In this document: in pieces, positions 16,645 through 28,458 of the stretch
How the letters are laid out: the number at the start of each line of letters is the position of its first letter
How positions within the stretch are numbered: the first letter of the stretch is position 1
From: an uncultured Atopobiaceae bacterium
GTDB taxonomy: Bacteria; Actinomycetota; Coriobacteriia; Coriobacteriales; Atopobiaceae
Assembly: GCA_944320385.1 (NCBI GenBank)
Contig: CALUHH010000005.1
Location: forward strand, 23,360-87,359
DNA length: 64,000 nucleotides
Direction of reading: 5' to 3'
The notes under the pieces: model-generated
Told to the model about the DNA's origin: nothing
The model's input: the letters and a program-made list of their open reading frames with translations, nothing else
Databases searched by the model: none
Position numbers and translations under genes: made by a program

Positions 16645-16656
16645 GGAGAAGCCCAG

Positions 16657-17694
16657 ATGGCTTACATCGAATTCAACGACGTCGTCAAGCGCTTCGGCGA
16701 CAACACGGTCCTCGACCACATCAACTTTGGCATCCAGCAGGGCGACCTCGTGACGCTGCTCGGCCCCTCCGGCTGCGGCAAGTCCACGCTCCTGCGCTGC
16801 CTCTCGGGCCTGGAGTCGGTGACGGAGGGCCAGATCGTCCTCGACGGCCGCGACGTCACCAACGTGCCCGCGAGCAAGCGCAACATCGGCATGGTCTTCC
16901 AGCAGTACAGCCTCTTCCCCAACATGACCGTCGAGCAAAACGTCGCCTTCGGCCTCAAGATGAAGAAGGTCGACCCCGCGACGATCGAGAAGAAGGTCAC
17001 CGAGGCCATCGCCATGGTCGAGCTCACAGGAAAGGAGAAGGCCTACCCCGCCAACCTCTCCGGAGGCCAGCAGCAGCGCGCCGCGCTCGCCCGCTCGATC
17101 GTGACCGAGCCGGCAGTCCTGCTCCTCGACGAGCCGCTCTCGGCGATCGACGCCAAGCTCCGCAAGGCGCTCCAGTCCCGCATCCGCGAGATCCACCAGG
17201 AGCTCGGCCTCACCACCATCTTCGTCACGCACGATCAGGACGAGGCCATGGTCATGTCCGACGTCATCCAGCTCTTCCACTCGGGGCGCATCGAGCAGGC
17301 GGGCAGCCCGGTCGAGGTCTACACGCACCCCGTCTCCGAGTTTGCCGCCAGCTTCATCGGAAGCTACAACCAGCTGACCGGCGCCCAGTTCTCCGCGCTC
17401 TCCGGCACAGCCGTGCCCGCGGGCCACGTGGTCGCCGTCCGCCCGGAGACCATCGGGATCGACCGCGTGCGCCCCGCGGCGTCCGACGACGGCTTCGTCG
17501 TGGCAGGAACCGTGACCGACAGCACGCCGCGGGGCAACGTCCTGCGCTACACCGTGCGGGTCGGACAGACCAACATCCTCGTCGACGTGCTCTTCCGCAG
17601 CTTCCACATGTTCGACCCGGGCGAGACCGTCTACCTCACCCTCCTCAAGCACGACTGTCTCGTCATCCCGGAGAACGCGCGGAGCGCGGCATAA
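16657..17694 (+). CDS. ABC importer ATP-binding protein (PotA/FbpC-like)
   Basis: The 345-residue protein has Walker A (GPSGCGKST, residues 39-47), a Q-loop (FQQYSLF), signature LSGGQQQRAALAR, Walker B VLLLDEPLSAID and H-loop THD, then a C-terminal TOBE-like regulatory domain (about residues 250-340, with HVVAVRPETIGI). This is the layout of the spermidine/iron/phosphonate importer ATPases. It is the last transporter gene; two strong hairpins follow at 17736-17782, so the phosphoesterase gene behind may be read at a lower level. Confidence 0.92.
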   Translation: MAYIEFNDVVKRFGDNTVLDHINFGIQQGDLVTLLGPSGCGKSTLLRCLSGLESVTEGQIVLDGRDVTNVPASKRNIGMVFQQYSLFPNMTVEQNVAFGLKMKKVDPATIEKKVTEAIAMVELTGKEKAYPANLSGGQQQRAALARSIVTEPAVLLLDEPLSAIDAKLRKALQSRIREIHQELGLTTIFVTHDQDEAMVMSDVIQLFHSGRIEQAGSPVEVYTHPVSEFAASFIGSYNQLTGAQFSALSGTAVPAGHVVAVRPETIGIDRVRPAASDDGFVVAGTVTDSTPRGNVLRYTVRVGQTNILVDVLFRSFHMFDPGETVYLTLLKHDCLVIPENARSAA

Positions 17695-17735
17695 GGCTTC
17701 GCGCTCGGCAAGAAGAAGGCGCCCTCCCTTTCCCC

Positions 17736-17782
17736 CTCGACCCGCATGCGTCGCGTGCGGGTCGAGCCCGCTCGGGCTCGAC
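17736..17782 (+). terminator. Two overlapping GC-rich hairpins after the importer operon
   Basis: CTCGACCCGCA (17736-17746) pairs with TGCGGGTCGAG (17756-17766), and GTCGAGCCCG (17761-17770) pairs with CGGGCTCGAC (17773-17782). The two hairpins share bases 17761-17766, so they are mutually exclusive. There is no uridine tract, but two CTTCTCG words follow directly. Confidence 0.6.
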
Positions 17783-17838
17783 GTCCTTCTCGACCCCGCG
17801 CCCTTCTCGGCTCTCCGCCCCTCATGAAAGGAGCTCCC

Positions 17839-18825
17839 GTGTCCTTCCGCGACCAGACCTGCCTGCCCGTCGACCTCCCGCGCTACAAGGGCAACCTCCA
17901 CAGCCACACCACCAACTCCGACGGCCTGCTCGCTCCCGCCGATTCCGTCGCCTCCTTCCGCGCTCACGGGTACGACTTCATCTGCCTCTCGGAGCACGAC
18001 CTCTATACCGACCTGTCGGGCCAGTTCGACGACGAGGGCTTCGTGATTCTTCCCGGGCTCGAGGCGTCCGCCTACCTCTATGCGGACGAGTCGGAGTCCG
18101 TGCGCCTCAAGTGCCACCACATGCACGGAATTCTTGGAACAAGCCAGATGGTCGCCTCCGCGCAGAGGCGCTTCTCGCACGGGGAGCGCCTCGAGCCCCT
18201 GCGATTCCACGGAACGTGGGAGGGGGCGGCGGTGGCGGAGGAGCTCGCTCGCGAGCTTGCCGCACGAGGCTGCGCCGTGACCTACAACCACCCCATCTGG
18301 AGCCGCGTGGAGCCCGACGAGTTCTGCACGTCTGAGGGATTCTTCGCGCTCGAGATCTTCAACTACGACACCGTCAACGAGTCGGGCACGGGGTACGACA
18401 CCACCTATTGGGACCTCATGCTGCGCCGCGGGCGGCGCGTCTGGGGCTTTGCCTCGGATGACAATCACAACGAGGGCATCTTTGACGACTCCTTTGGCGG
18501 CTGGGTCGTCGTGAGCGCGCCCGCCCTCACGCGCGATGCCCTGGTGAGGTCGCTCCTGGCGGGCACGTTCTACTCCAGCTCGGGACCGGACATCATCAAC
18601 TGGGGCGTGCGCGAAGGGAGCGTCTGGGTGGACTGCAGCCCCTGCGAGCGCGTCAACCTCGTCGCGGGCGGCCCGGTCAACGCCGGGACGACCGTCATCG
18701 CGCCCGAGGGTGACCTGCTCACGCATGCGGAGTTTGCGCTCAGCGGGCTCGAGACCTACGTGCGCCTGGAGTGCGTCGACGAGCGCGGGCGCACGGCGTG
18801 GAGCAACCCCCTCTTCGCGGAGTAG
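17839..18825 (+). CDS. PHP-domain metal-dependent phosphoesterase
   Basis: GTG 17839 follows AAAGGAG; an ATG at 17824 would overlap that site. The 328-residue protein begins with the PHP metal motif HSHTTNSDG (residues 17-25). Further ligands are in LSEHD, the HHMHG segment and a late DDNHNEG motif. PHP proteins hydrolyse phosphate mono- or diesters, as in RNase AM or histidinol phosphatase. The C-terminal 90 residues look like a beta-sandwich extension. No signal peptide is present, so it acts in the cytoplasm. Position after the importer suggests it processes the imported compound; this is inference. Confidence 0.8.
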   Translation: MSFRDQTCLPVDLPRYKGNLHSHTTNSDGLLAPADSVASFRAHGYDFICLSEHDLYTDLSGQFDDEGFVILPGLEASAYLYADESESVRLKCHHMHGILGTSQMVASAQRRFSHGERLEPLRFHGTWEGAAVAEELARELAARGCAVTYNHPIWSRVEPDEFCTSEGFFALEIFNYDTVNESGTGYDTTYWDLMLRRGRRVWGFASDDNHNEGIFDDSFGGWVVVSAPALTRDALVRSLLAGTFYSSSGPDIINWGVREGSVWVDCSPCERVNLVAGGPVNAGTTVIAPEGDLLTHAEFALSGLETYVRLECVDERGRTAWSNPLFAE

Positions 18826-18832
18826 CGCAGGT

Positions 18833-18867
18833 GGGCGAGAAGGACGACCTCGTCGTTCTTCTCGCCC
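18833..18867. terminator. Convergent terminator made of two inverted CGAGAAG words
   Basis: GGGCGAGAAGGACGAC (18833-18848) pairs with GTCGTTCTTCTCGCCC (18852-18867) at 15 of 16 positions around a three-base loop. It lies between two convergent PHP genes and would terminate both. Both arms carry the over-represented word, as DNA uptake sequences do in Neisseria and Haemophilus terminators. Confidence 0.85.
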
Positions 18868-18883
18868 AAGCTTCTAGCCCGCC

Positions 18884-19723
18884 CTACTGCAGCGGCATGG
18901 ACTCCCAGGAGCCGTCGGCGCGCGGGGCCTCGACCGATCGGTAGCCCACGTCCCACGCGTGGGCGTACGCTGCCGCGATGCCGTCGCACATGTCCGCGGG
19001 GACGTGCGCGTCCGAGCCCACCGTGATGGGCACGCCCGCCCGGCAGAAGCGCTCGAGCAGGCCGCGCGCGGGATAGTAGTCCCCCACCCCCTTGCGCCAC
19101 CCGGCCGTGGAGAGCTCCACGCGCCGCCCGGTGTCGCGCGCGCAGGCGACCATCTGGTCCCAGAGCGGCTCGAGGTCGATCGTAGCGGCAAAGCCCTCGT
19201 TGCGCATGCGCTCGGGCAGGTCCGGGTGCGCCATCGTGCCAAACGGGAGCGGACTCTCGCAGGCGCGGCACCAGGCGTCCACGTAGCGGCGCCAGACCTC
19301 GTCGGGGCCGAGCTCGCGCCAGATGGCGAGGTCGGAGGTGTCATCGATCCAGGCGCCGTCGTCGATGACGCCGAGCCAGTGCACGCTGCCGAGAAGCACC
19401 TGGGCGCCAGCGCTCCAACGAAGCACGTTCTCCTCGCAGCCGGGGTACCAGTCCGCCTCGAAGCCGTAGATCATCTCAAGCTCGGGATGGGCGTCGCGGG
19501 CGTTCTCCCACGCCACGCGATGGGCGGCGAGCTCCGCCCCGACGACCTGGACCTCCCCCGCCGGGTCCATCACCGCGGGCAGCGTGAGGTGGTCGGTGGA
19601 GACCAGGACGGCGCAGCCGGCGGCAACCGCGGCGCGGGCGTTCTCCTCAAACGTCCCGACGCCGTCAGAGAAGTTCGTGTGCGTGTGGCAGTCCACGATC
19701 GAGCCGGGCGTCAGCGGGCGCAT
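18884..19723 (-). CDS. PHP-domain phosphatase, histidinol-phosphatase-like
   Basis: ATG 19723 follows GGGAG. The 279-residue product has the PHP motifs in the HisK order: DCHTHTNFSDG (residues 11-21), STDHLT, GFEADW, the GSVHWL segment, MAHPD, and GSDAHVPADMCDG near the C-terminus. The family hydrolyses phosphate monoesters such as L-histidinol phosphate; no his genes are near, so the substrate may differ. It is convergent with another PHP gene behind the ABC importer, so two enzymes of the same fold meet here. That makes a shared role in phosphoester use plausible. Confidence 0.85.
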   Translation of the reverse strand: MRPLTPGSIVDCHTHTNFSDGVGTFEENARAAVAAGCAVLVSTDHLTLPAVMDPAGEVQVVGAELAAHRVAWENARDAHPELEMIYGFEADWYPGCEENVLRWSAGAQVLLGSVHWLGVIDDGAWIDDTSDLAIWRELGPDEVWRRYVDAWCRACESPLPFGTMAHPDLPERMRNEGFAATIDLEPLWDQMVACARDTGRRVELSTAGWRKGVGDYYPARGLLERFCRAGVPITVGSDAHVPADMCDGIAAAYAHAWDVGYRSVEAPRADGSWESMPLQ

Positions 19724-19789
19724 GGGCGCTCCCTTCTACGAGAAGGGCCGCCGGGCGAGGGATCCGACGGCCCGATCACATCAAAGATG

Positions 19790-19815
19790 TGTGCTAATTT
19801 GGGACTGTCCCCAAT

Positions 19816-19820
<5 letters not shown>
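19790..19820. repeat. Degenerate REP palindrome at the carB stop
   Basis: CTGTAAATTGGGGACAGTCCC on the minus strand continues into AAATTAG, an imperfect copy of the TGTxAATTGGGGAC palindrome. The TAA in its left arm is the stop codon of carB. Confidence 0.85.
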
Positions 19821-23034
<3,214 letters not shown>

Positions 23035-24303
23035 CTAGAAGCGCCTCCCCTCGCGGACGTCGATGGCGAGGTAGTCGTCCTCGCCGCGCATGAGCTTGGC
23101 AAACGCCGAGAAGGCGTAGGTGGAGTCGTTGGGGCCGGGCTTGGCCTCGGGGTGGTACTGCATGGAGAAGGCGGGGATGTCCATGAACTGGATGCCCTCG
23201 GGCGTGCCGTCGTTGAGGTTGACGTGCGTGAGGCGCACGCGCCCGTACTTCTTGGTCTGGACGACGGGCGCCACGTGGCGACGGGACCAGAAGCGCAGGT
23301 CCTCGTCGGCCGGGTGCTCGGCCACGCCGTCGGAGAGCTCGGGCACCAGCGGCCCGAAGGTCGAGAAGACCGGGCCGTAGTTGTGGTTCTGCGCGGTGAT
23401 CTCCACCTTGCCGGTGAGCAGGTTCATCACGGGCTCGTTGCCGCCGTGGTGGCCGTACGGGAGCTTCTCGATCTGCGCGCCGACGGCCATGGAGATGACC
23501 TGGTTGCCGAGGCAGATGCCAAAGACCGGGAGCTTGCCGAGGCAGGCGCGCACCGCGTCAACCACGGGCGGCACGCTGACCGGGTCGCCGGGGCCGTTGG
23601 AGAAGAACACGCCGTCGGGCTCCATGGCCAGAACGTCGGCGGCCGGGGTGTCCCACGGCACGACGGTGACCTCGCAGCCGGCGGCGGAGAGGCGCTTGGC
23701 GATGCCCTTCTTCTCGCCGCAGTCGTAGGCGACGACGTGCAGGCGCGGCTGGCCGTCGGCATCCTGGCCGGGCACGGTGTAGCGCTCGGAGGTGGATACG
23801 TCAGCGACGTAGTTGTGCTCGGCGATGGCCGGGGCAGCCTTGACGCGGGCGATAAGGCTCTCGGGGTCGAGGTCGGTCGTGGAGATGGCCGCCTTCATGG
23901 CGCCGCCCTCGCGGATAGCCAGGGTCAGCGCGCGCGTGTCCACGTCCTCGATGGCCACGACGCCGCGCTGGACGAGGAAGCTGGGCAGGGACTCGACGCT
24001 CTGCCAGTTGCTCGGCGTGTAGCACATGTCGTGGACGACGAGGCCGGCCAGATTGAGCGGGTCGCCCTGCATGTCCTTCTCGTTGATGCCGTAGTTGCCG
24101 ATCTGGGGATAGGTGAGCGTCACGATCTGGCCCGCGTAGGACGGGTCGGAGATAATCTCCTGGTAGCCCACCATCGAGGTGTTGAACACGATCTCGCCAA
24201 AGGCCTCGCCCTCGGCGCCGGCAGAACGCCCGAAGAAGTACATCCCGTTCTCGAGCGCGAGAAGCGCCCTCGGATGCCTGCCGTTGTCAACCAGTAGGTT
24301 CAC
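23035..24303 (-). CDS. carA: Carbamoyl-phosphate synthase small (glutaminase) subunit
   Basis: I choose GTG 24303 (MNLLVDNGRHPRALLALE) because AAAGGGCGG precedes it; an ATG at 24336 would add 11 basic residues. The 422-residue protein has the CarA N-terminal domain and a class I glutamine amidotransferase domain with the nucleophile in FGICLGNQ (near residue 260) and the HPE motif near the end (QYHPEAKPG). It supplies ammonia to CarB through the intersubunit tunnel. The gene is behind a PyrR-type attenuator, so expression should fall when uridine nucleotides are plentiful. Confidence 0.97.
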   Translation of the reverse strand: MNLLVDNGRHPRALLALENGMYFFGRSAGAEGEAFGEIVFNTSMVGYQEIISDPSYAGQIVTLTYPQIGNYGINEKDMQGDPLNLAGLVVHDMCYTPSNWQSVESLPSFLVQRGVVAIEDVDTRALTLAIREGGAMKAAISTTDLDPESLIARVKAAPAIAEHNYVADVSTSERYTVPGQDADGQPRLHVVAYDCGEKKGIAKRLSAAGCEVTVVPWDTPAADVLAMEPDGVFFSNGPGDPVSVPPVVDAVRACLGKLPVFGICLGNQVISMAVGAQIEKLPYGHHGGNEPVMNLLTGKVEITAQNHNYGPVFSTFGPLVPELSDGVAEHPADEDLRFWSRRHVAPVVQTKKYGRVRLTHVNLNDGTPEGIQFMDIPAFSMQYHPEAKPGPNDSTYAFSAFAKLMRGEDDYLAIDVREGRRF

Positions 24304-24354
24304 AGCAACACCGCCCTTTCGTCCGCGCGCCCTCATCAGGCATATCGCAGCTAC

Positions 24355-24386
24355 AAAAAACGGAGCACCCGCGAGCGAGGACTCCG
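24355..24386 (-). terminator. Intrinsic terminator (attenuator) in the carAB leader
   Basis: On the minus strand CGGAGTCCTCGC and GCGGGTGCTCCG form a GC-rich stem ending in six U (forward A-run 24355-24360), about 50 bases before carA. Placed after the PyrR element, it is the regulated terminator of the operon. Confidence 0.85.
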
Positions 24387-24410
24387 ATAAGGCTGCGACA
24401 AGTATGTTGT

Positions 24411-24447
24411 GGACGCCTTTTCGGTCTCTCGTACCGTCTTAAAGGTC
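24411..24447 (-). promoter_or_regulatory. PyrR-binding element in the carAB leader
   Basis: The minus strand reads GACCTTTAAGACGGTACGAG followed by AGACCGAAAAGGCGTCC. This matches the PyrR recognition hairpin: CTTTAA on the 5' side, a CGAGAGAC-like loop and AAGG on the 3' side. In Gram-positive bacteria PyrR-UMP stabilises this hairpin and lets the downstream terminator form. TATGCT or TAGATA near 24455-24465 could be the -10 box. Confidence 0.8.
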
Positions 24448-24541
24448 GTTATCTAGCATAGCAGGTCGAGCGTTGGTTGTGGGGCGACGCAACGCCTTCG
24501 CAAAAAACTTGGCGCGGGCGCGGCGGCGCCAGGCAGGCCGA

Positions 24542-24692
24542 CGGTGTGCACACGGGCCGGCGTTGTGCGCACTTCTCGGCGTTGTGTACACGCCGCGGCG
24601 GTGTGCGCACTTCTCGCCAGGCCGTCTACCTGCGCTTCTGTCGAGAAGAACCATGGAGGCAGTGTACACATCGACGACGAGTGTACACAACG
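24542..24692. repeat. Opposed repeat array, 19-bp period (4 direct, 2 inverted)
   Basis: CGKTGTGYRCAC starts at 24542, 24561, 24580 and 24599, each 19 bases apart. Two inverted copies follow (GTGTACACATCG from 24662 and GTGTACACAACG from 24681), again 19 apart. Three CGAGAAG words are interleaved (24572, 24610, 24641). The array lies between the gdhA 3' end and the carAB promoter. Nothing else is seen in the 470-base gap besides the terminator and leader listed. Confidence 0.88.
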
Positions 24693-24720
24693 CCCAAAGC
24701 CGCCCGGACACAGCAAGCCG

Positions 24721-24744
24721 CCCCGGAGCCCAAGAGCTCCGGGG
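24721..24744 (-). terminator. Hairpin downstream of gdhA
   Basis: CCCCGGAGC (24721-24729) pairs with GCTCCGGGG (24736-24744), 32 bases past the gdhA stop. It has no U-run. Confidence 0.7.
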
Positions 24745-24775
24745 CGGCCGTCAAGCTGAAGGTTCTTCTCGCCTG

Positions 24776-26254
<1,479 letters not shown>

Positions 26255-26298
26255 TCAGCCGTACACATGAAACACAGGCGCAATCCACACGCTCATTT

Positions 26299-26345
26299 CT
26301 GTTAATTGGGGACAGTCCCCAATTAACAGATTGCCCGGCGGGCGG
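26299..26345. repeat. REP palindrome with GC-rich extension
   Basis: A perfect 31-base palindrome (arms CTGTTAATTGGGGAC, 26299-26329) is followed by ATTGCCCGGCGGGCGG. The same extension follows the copy at 33688. Both copies are next to tRNA genes. Confidence 0.9.
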
Positions 26346-26349
26346 TCAC

Positions 26350-26380
26350 AAAAAAACGGCCCGTGCTCTCACACGGGCCG
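26350..26380 (-). terminator. Intrinsic terminator of the tRNA-His/Lys cluster
   Basis: On the minus strand CGGCCCGTG-N6-CACGGGCCG is followed by seven T. It ends the three-tRNA transcript just past the last CCA. Confidence 0.9.
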
Positions 26381-26389
26381 AGGCTATCG

Positions 26390-26465
26390 TGGTGGATCGT
26401 CAGGGGTTCGAACCCTGGACCTTGGGATTAAGAGTCCCCTGCTCTACCAGCTGAGCTAACGATCC
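26390..26465 (-). tRNA. tRNA-Lys (CTT)
   Basis: A complete 76-base cloverleaf with encoded CCA. The anticodon loop CTCTTAA gives anticodon CTT. It is an exact copy of the gene at 26471. Confidence 0.95.
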
Positions 26466-26470
26466 AAAAA

Positions 26471-26546
26471 TGGTGGATCGTCAGGGGTTCGAACCCTGGA
26501 CCTTGGGATTAAGAGTCCCCTGCTCTACCAGCTGAGCTAACGATCC
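26471..26546 (-). tRNA. tRNA-Lys (CTT), second identical copy
   Basis: It is identical in sequence to the gene at 26390, five bases apart, with encoded CCA. A recent tandem duplication, in line with the heavy use of AAG lysine codons here. Confidence 0.95.
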
Positions 26547-26559
26547 GTATTCGATTAAA

Positions 26560-26636
26560 TGGGGTGGGCGAAGGGTCTCGAACCCTCGACCTACGGAGCC
26601 ACAGTCCGTCGCTCTGCCAACTGAGCTACACCCACC
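26560..26636 (-). tRNA. tRNA-His (GTG)
   Basis: A 77-base cloverleaf with the extra 5' G typical of tRNA-His, anticodon loop CTGTGGC (GTG) and encoded CCA. It is the first gene of the three-tRNA transcript. Confidence 0.95.
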
Positions 26637-26666
26637 ATTTTGGCCACCTCTTCAAGCAGCTCGATT

Positions 26667-26695
26667 ATTATGCACGCCCGCCCGACCCGATGCAA
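26667..26695 (-). promoter_or_regulatory. Promoter of the tRNA cluster
   Basis: On the minus strand TTGCAT and CATAAT are separated by exactly 17 bases, with the -10 box about 30 bases upstream of tRNA-His. Confidence 0.8.
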
Positions 26696-26813
26696 GGACT
26701 TTTTTGGGCGGAATCTGAATCTCTCCACGAGCCTGCCACGACGCTCGATAACATCGTGAATTGTTGTCCGGCCCGCATGATATTCTGCCTACGACCAAAA
26801 GGGGTGATATTCG

Positions 26814-27614
26814 ATGCGCAACAAAAACAGTGATGAGAAGAGCCGGACCGGCGCGCGACGGGCGAGCAAGCCCGCCGCGCTTCTCGGCGCGCTTGTCGCG
26901 GCACTCATCGTCGCGGGTCTCTCGGGCGCGCTGCCGAGCATACAGCGTGCCCTCTCGCCCGAGCCCGAGCGACTCTCCCAGCGACAGGACGCCTACGCCT
27001 CCTGGAGCTTCGAGGAGTACCCGGAGTACTACCGCGTCGTCGGTTCGGCGGTCGTGGACGTGGAGCTGGAGCCCGGCGAGGCGCGCTACGAGGGCCTTGA
27101 CTCCCTCGGGCGCACCGGCCGCGCGGTCGCGCTCGTGACCTATGACATGATGCGCGAGGGCAGCGACCGCGAGCGCGAGGACATCCACGAGATCCATCCC
27201 TCCGGCTGGGGGCACAATCGCGAGGTGGACATAAAGATGCCCGGCGAGAAGACCTATCATGGCGCCCTGTTCAACCGCAGCCACCTGCTGGCGAAGTCGC
27301 TCGGCGGGGATGACGCCGCCTATAACCTGATCACGGGCACGCGCCCGCAAAACGTCGGCGACAACCGCGGTCAGGACGGCGGCATGGCCTACACGGAGGG
27401 CATCGCCCGCGACTGGCTGTGGGACAACCCCGACGGCACCGTCTTCTACTCCGCCACGCCCGTCTACGAGGGCGACGAGCTCCTCGCCCGCAGCGTCATC
27501 GTGGACGTGAGGTCCTCCGACGGAAAGATCGACCTCGAGGTCGAGGTCTTCAACACGGCGTACGGTTTCGACATCAACTACGCGACGGGCGAGTTCTCCG
27601 TCATAGGAGCGTGA
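26814..27614 (+). CDS. Membrane-anchored DNA/RNA non-specific endonuclease (EndA/NucA type)
   Basis: ATG 26814 follows AAAGGGGTG. The 266-residue protein has a basic N-terminus and one membrane helix (about residues 20-42), so the enzyme faces outward as an anchored or cleaved form. The beta-beta-alpha metal nuclease core is seen in FNRSHLLAKSLGG (catalytic His157 in the DRGH-type motif, here NRSH) and NLITGTRPQN (Asn171 and Asn180 as metal ligand candidates). EndA of Streptococcus pneumoniae, of the same fold, makes single strands during DNA uptake. Others are secreted scavenging nucleases. A Nudix gene follows closely. Confidence 0.88.
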   Translation: MRNKNSDEKSRTGARRASKPAALLGALVAALIVAGLSGALPSIQRALSPEPERLSQRQDAYASWSFEEYPEYYRVVGSAVVDVELEPGEARYEGLDSLGRTGRAVALVTYDMMREGSDREREDIHEIHPSGWGHNREVDIKMPGEKTYHGALFNRSHLLAKSLGGDDAAYNLITGTRPQNVGDNRGQDGGMAYTEGIARDWLWDNPDGTVFYSATPVYEGDELLARSVIVDVRSSDGKIDLEVEVFNTAYGFDINYATGEFSVIGA

Positions 27615-27620
27615 TGCAGC

Positions 27621-28208
27621 ATGGCCGAGAAGAACAAGGGGCTCGAGGTGGTGAGCCGCGCGCTCGAGCTCGACCCCGCGCTCGTCGAGCGCGTCGTCGG
27701 CACCAGCCACGAGTGGGAGGGGAAGATCTTCTCCGTCGAGCACCTCAGGGTCGAGCTCTCCGACGGGAGCCTCGACTGGCGCGAGATCGTGCGCCACAAC
27801 GGCGGCGCGGGCGTGATTGCCGTCGTGGACGGCCGCGTGTGCCTGGTGCGCCAGTACCGCGTCGCCCTGGGGTGCATGACGCTCGAGATCCCCGCCGGCA
27901 AGGTCGACCCCTCCGAGCCGCGCGACGTCTGCGCCGCCCGCGAGCTCACCGAGGAGACGGGACTTGTCGCCGAGCGTCTAGAGCTGCTCACCGAGTCCTA
28001 CGGCGCGCCCGGCTTCACCAACGAGCACACCTCGGTCTACTTTGCCCACGGCGTGACGCAGGGCGAGGCCCACCTTGATGACGGCGAGTTTCTCAACGTT
28101 GTCTGGGTGCCGGTGGAGACCGCGGTCGAGGCCATTCGCCGCGGGCTCATACAGGACGCCAAGACCGTCGAGGGCATTCTCGCGGCCAAGGCCTTTGGTA
28201 TGCTCTAA
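27621..28208 (+). CDS. Nudix hydrolase, ADP-ribose pyrophosphatase type
   Basis: ATG 27621 lies six bases after the nuclease stop, so the two genes form an operon. The 195-residue protein has the Nudix box within residues 93-115 (GKVDPSEPRDVCAARELTEE). The preceding EIPAG is typical of ADP-ribose pyrophosphatases (NudF/YqkG type), which split ADP-ribose into AMP and ribose 5-phosphate. The second codon pair lies in a CGAGAAGAAC word (ATGGCCGAGAAGAAC). The neighbourhood gives no further hint. Confidence 0.88.
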   Translation: MAEKNKGLEVVSRALELDPALVERVVGTSHEWEGKIFSVEHLRVELSDGSLDWREIVRHNGGAGVIAVVDGRVCLVRQYRVALGCMTLEIPAGKVDPSEPRDVCAARELTEETGLVAERLELLTESYGAPGFTNEHTSVYFAHGVTQGEAHLDDGEFLNVVWVPVETAVEAIRRGLIQDAKTVEGILAAKAFGML

Positions 28209-28229
28209 AATGCTTACCGCACGTCTGCC

Positions 28230-28306
28230 GCGCCCTTAGCTCAGTTGGATAGAGCAGGAGACTTCTAATCTCAAGGTCGGGGGTTCGAATCCCTCAGGGC
28301 GCACCA
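28230..28306 (+). tRNA. tRNA-Arg (TCT)
   Basis: A 77-base cloverleaf with anticodon loop CTTCTAA (TCT) and encoded CCA. It stands alone after the Nudix gene. Confidence 0.95.
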
Positions 28307-28316
28307 GGGGACAAGC

Positions 28317-28350
28317 GGGCCGGGCGCCGGCAGCTCGGCGTTCGGCCCGA
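28317..28350 (+). terminator. Hairpin after tRNA-Arg
   Basis: CGGGCCGGGCGCCG pairs with CGGCGTTCGGCCCG (two G-T or mismatched positions), followed by ATTTG. Confidence 0.7.
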
Positions 28351-28458
28351 TTTGCGCCTCTGACCGTTGCGGCGTGCGCGCTCGCGTATTTCTACGCGCA
28401 GCGCTGGTGTCATGCGGCATACTTTACAGGTGTTCTCGCCCGTTGGAAGGAGCGCGCG

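Noticed and set aside
15781..18726. A 981-codon open frame opposite the ABC importer
   Set aside because: Same shadow effect. The plus-strand genes have ribosome sites, family motifs and overlapping starts.
23981..24303. Start of carA at ATG 24336
   Set aside because: It would add 11 residues (MRARGRKGGVA) not found in the family and lacks a ribosome site; GTG 24303 has one.
26390..26636. Prophage or island attachment site at the tRNA cluster
   Set aside because: The tRNAs are intact, no integrase or partial tRNA copy is nearby, and the two tRNA-Lys genes are complete tandem copies.
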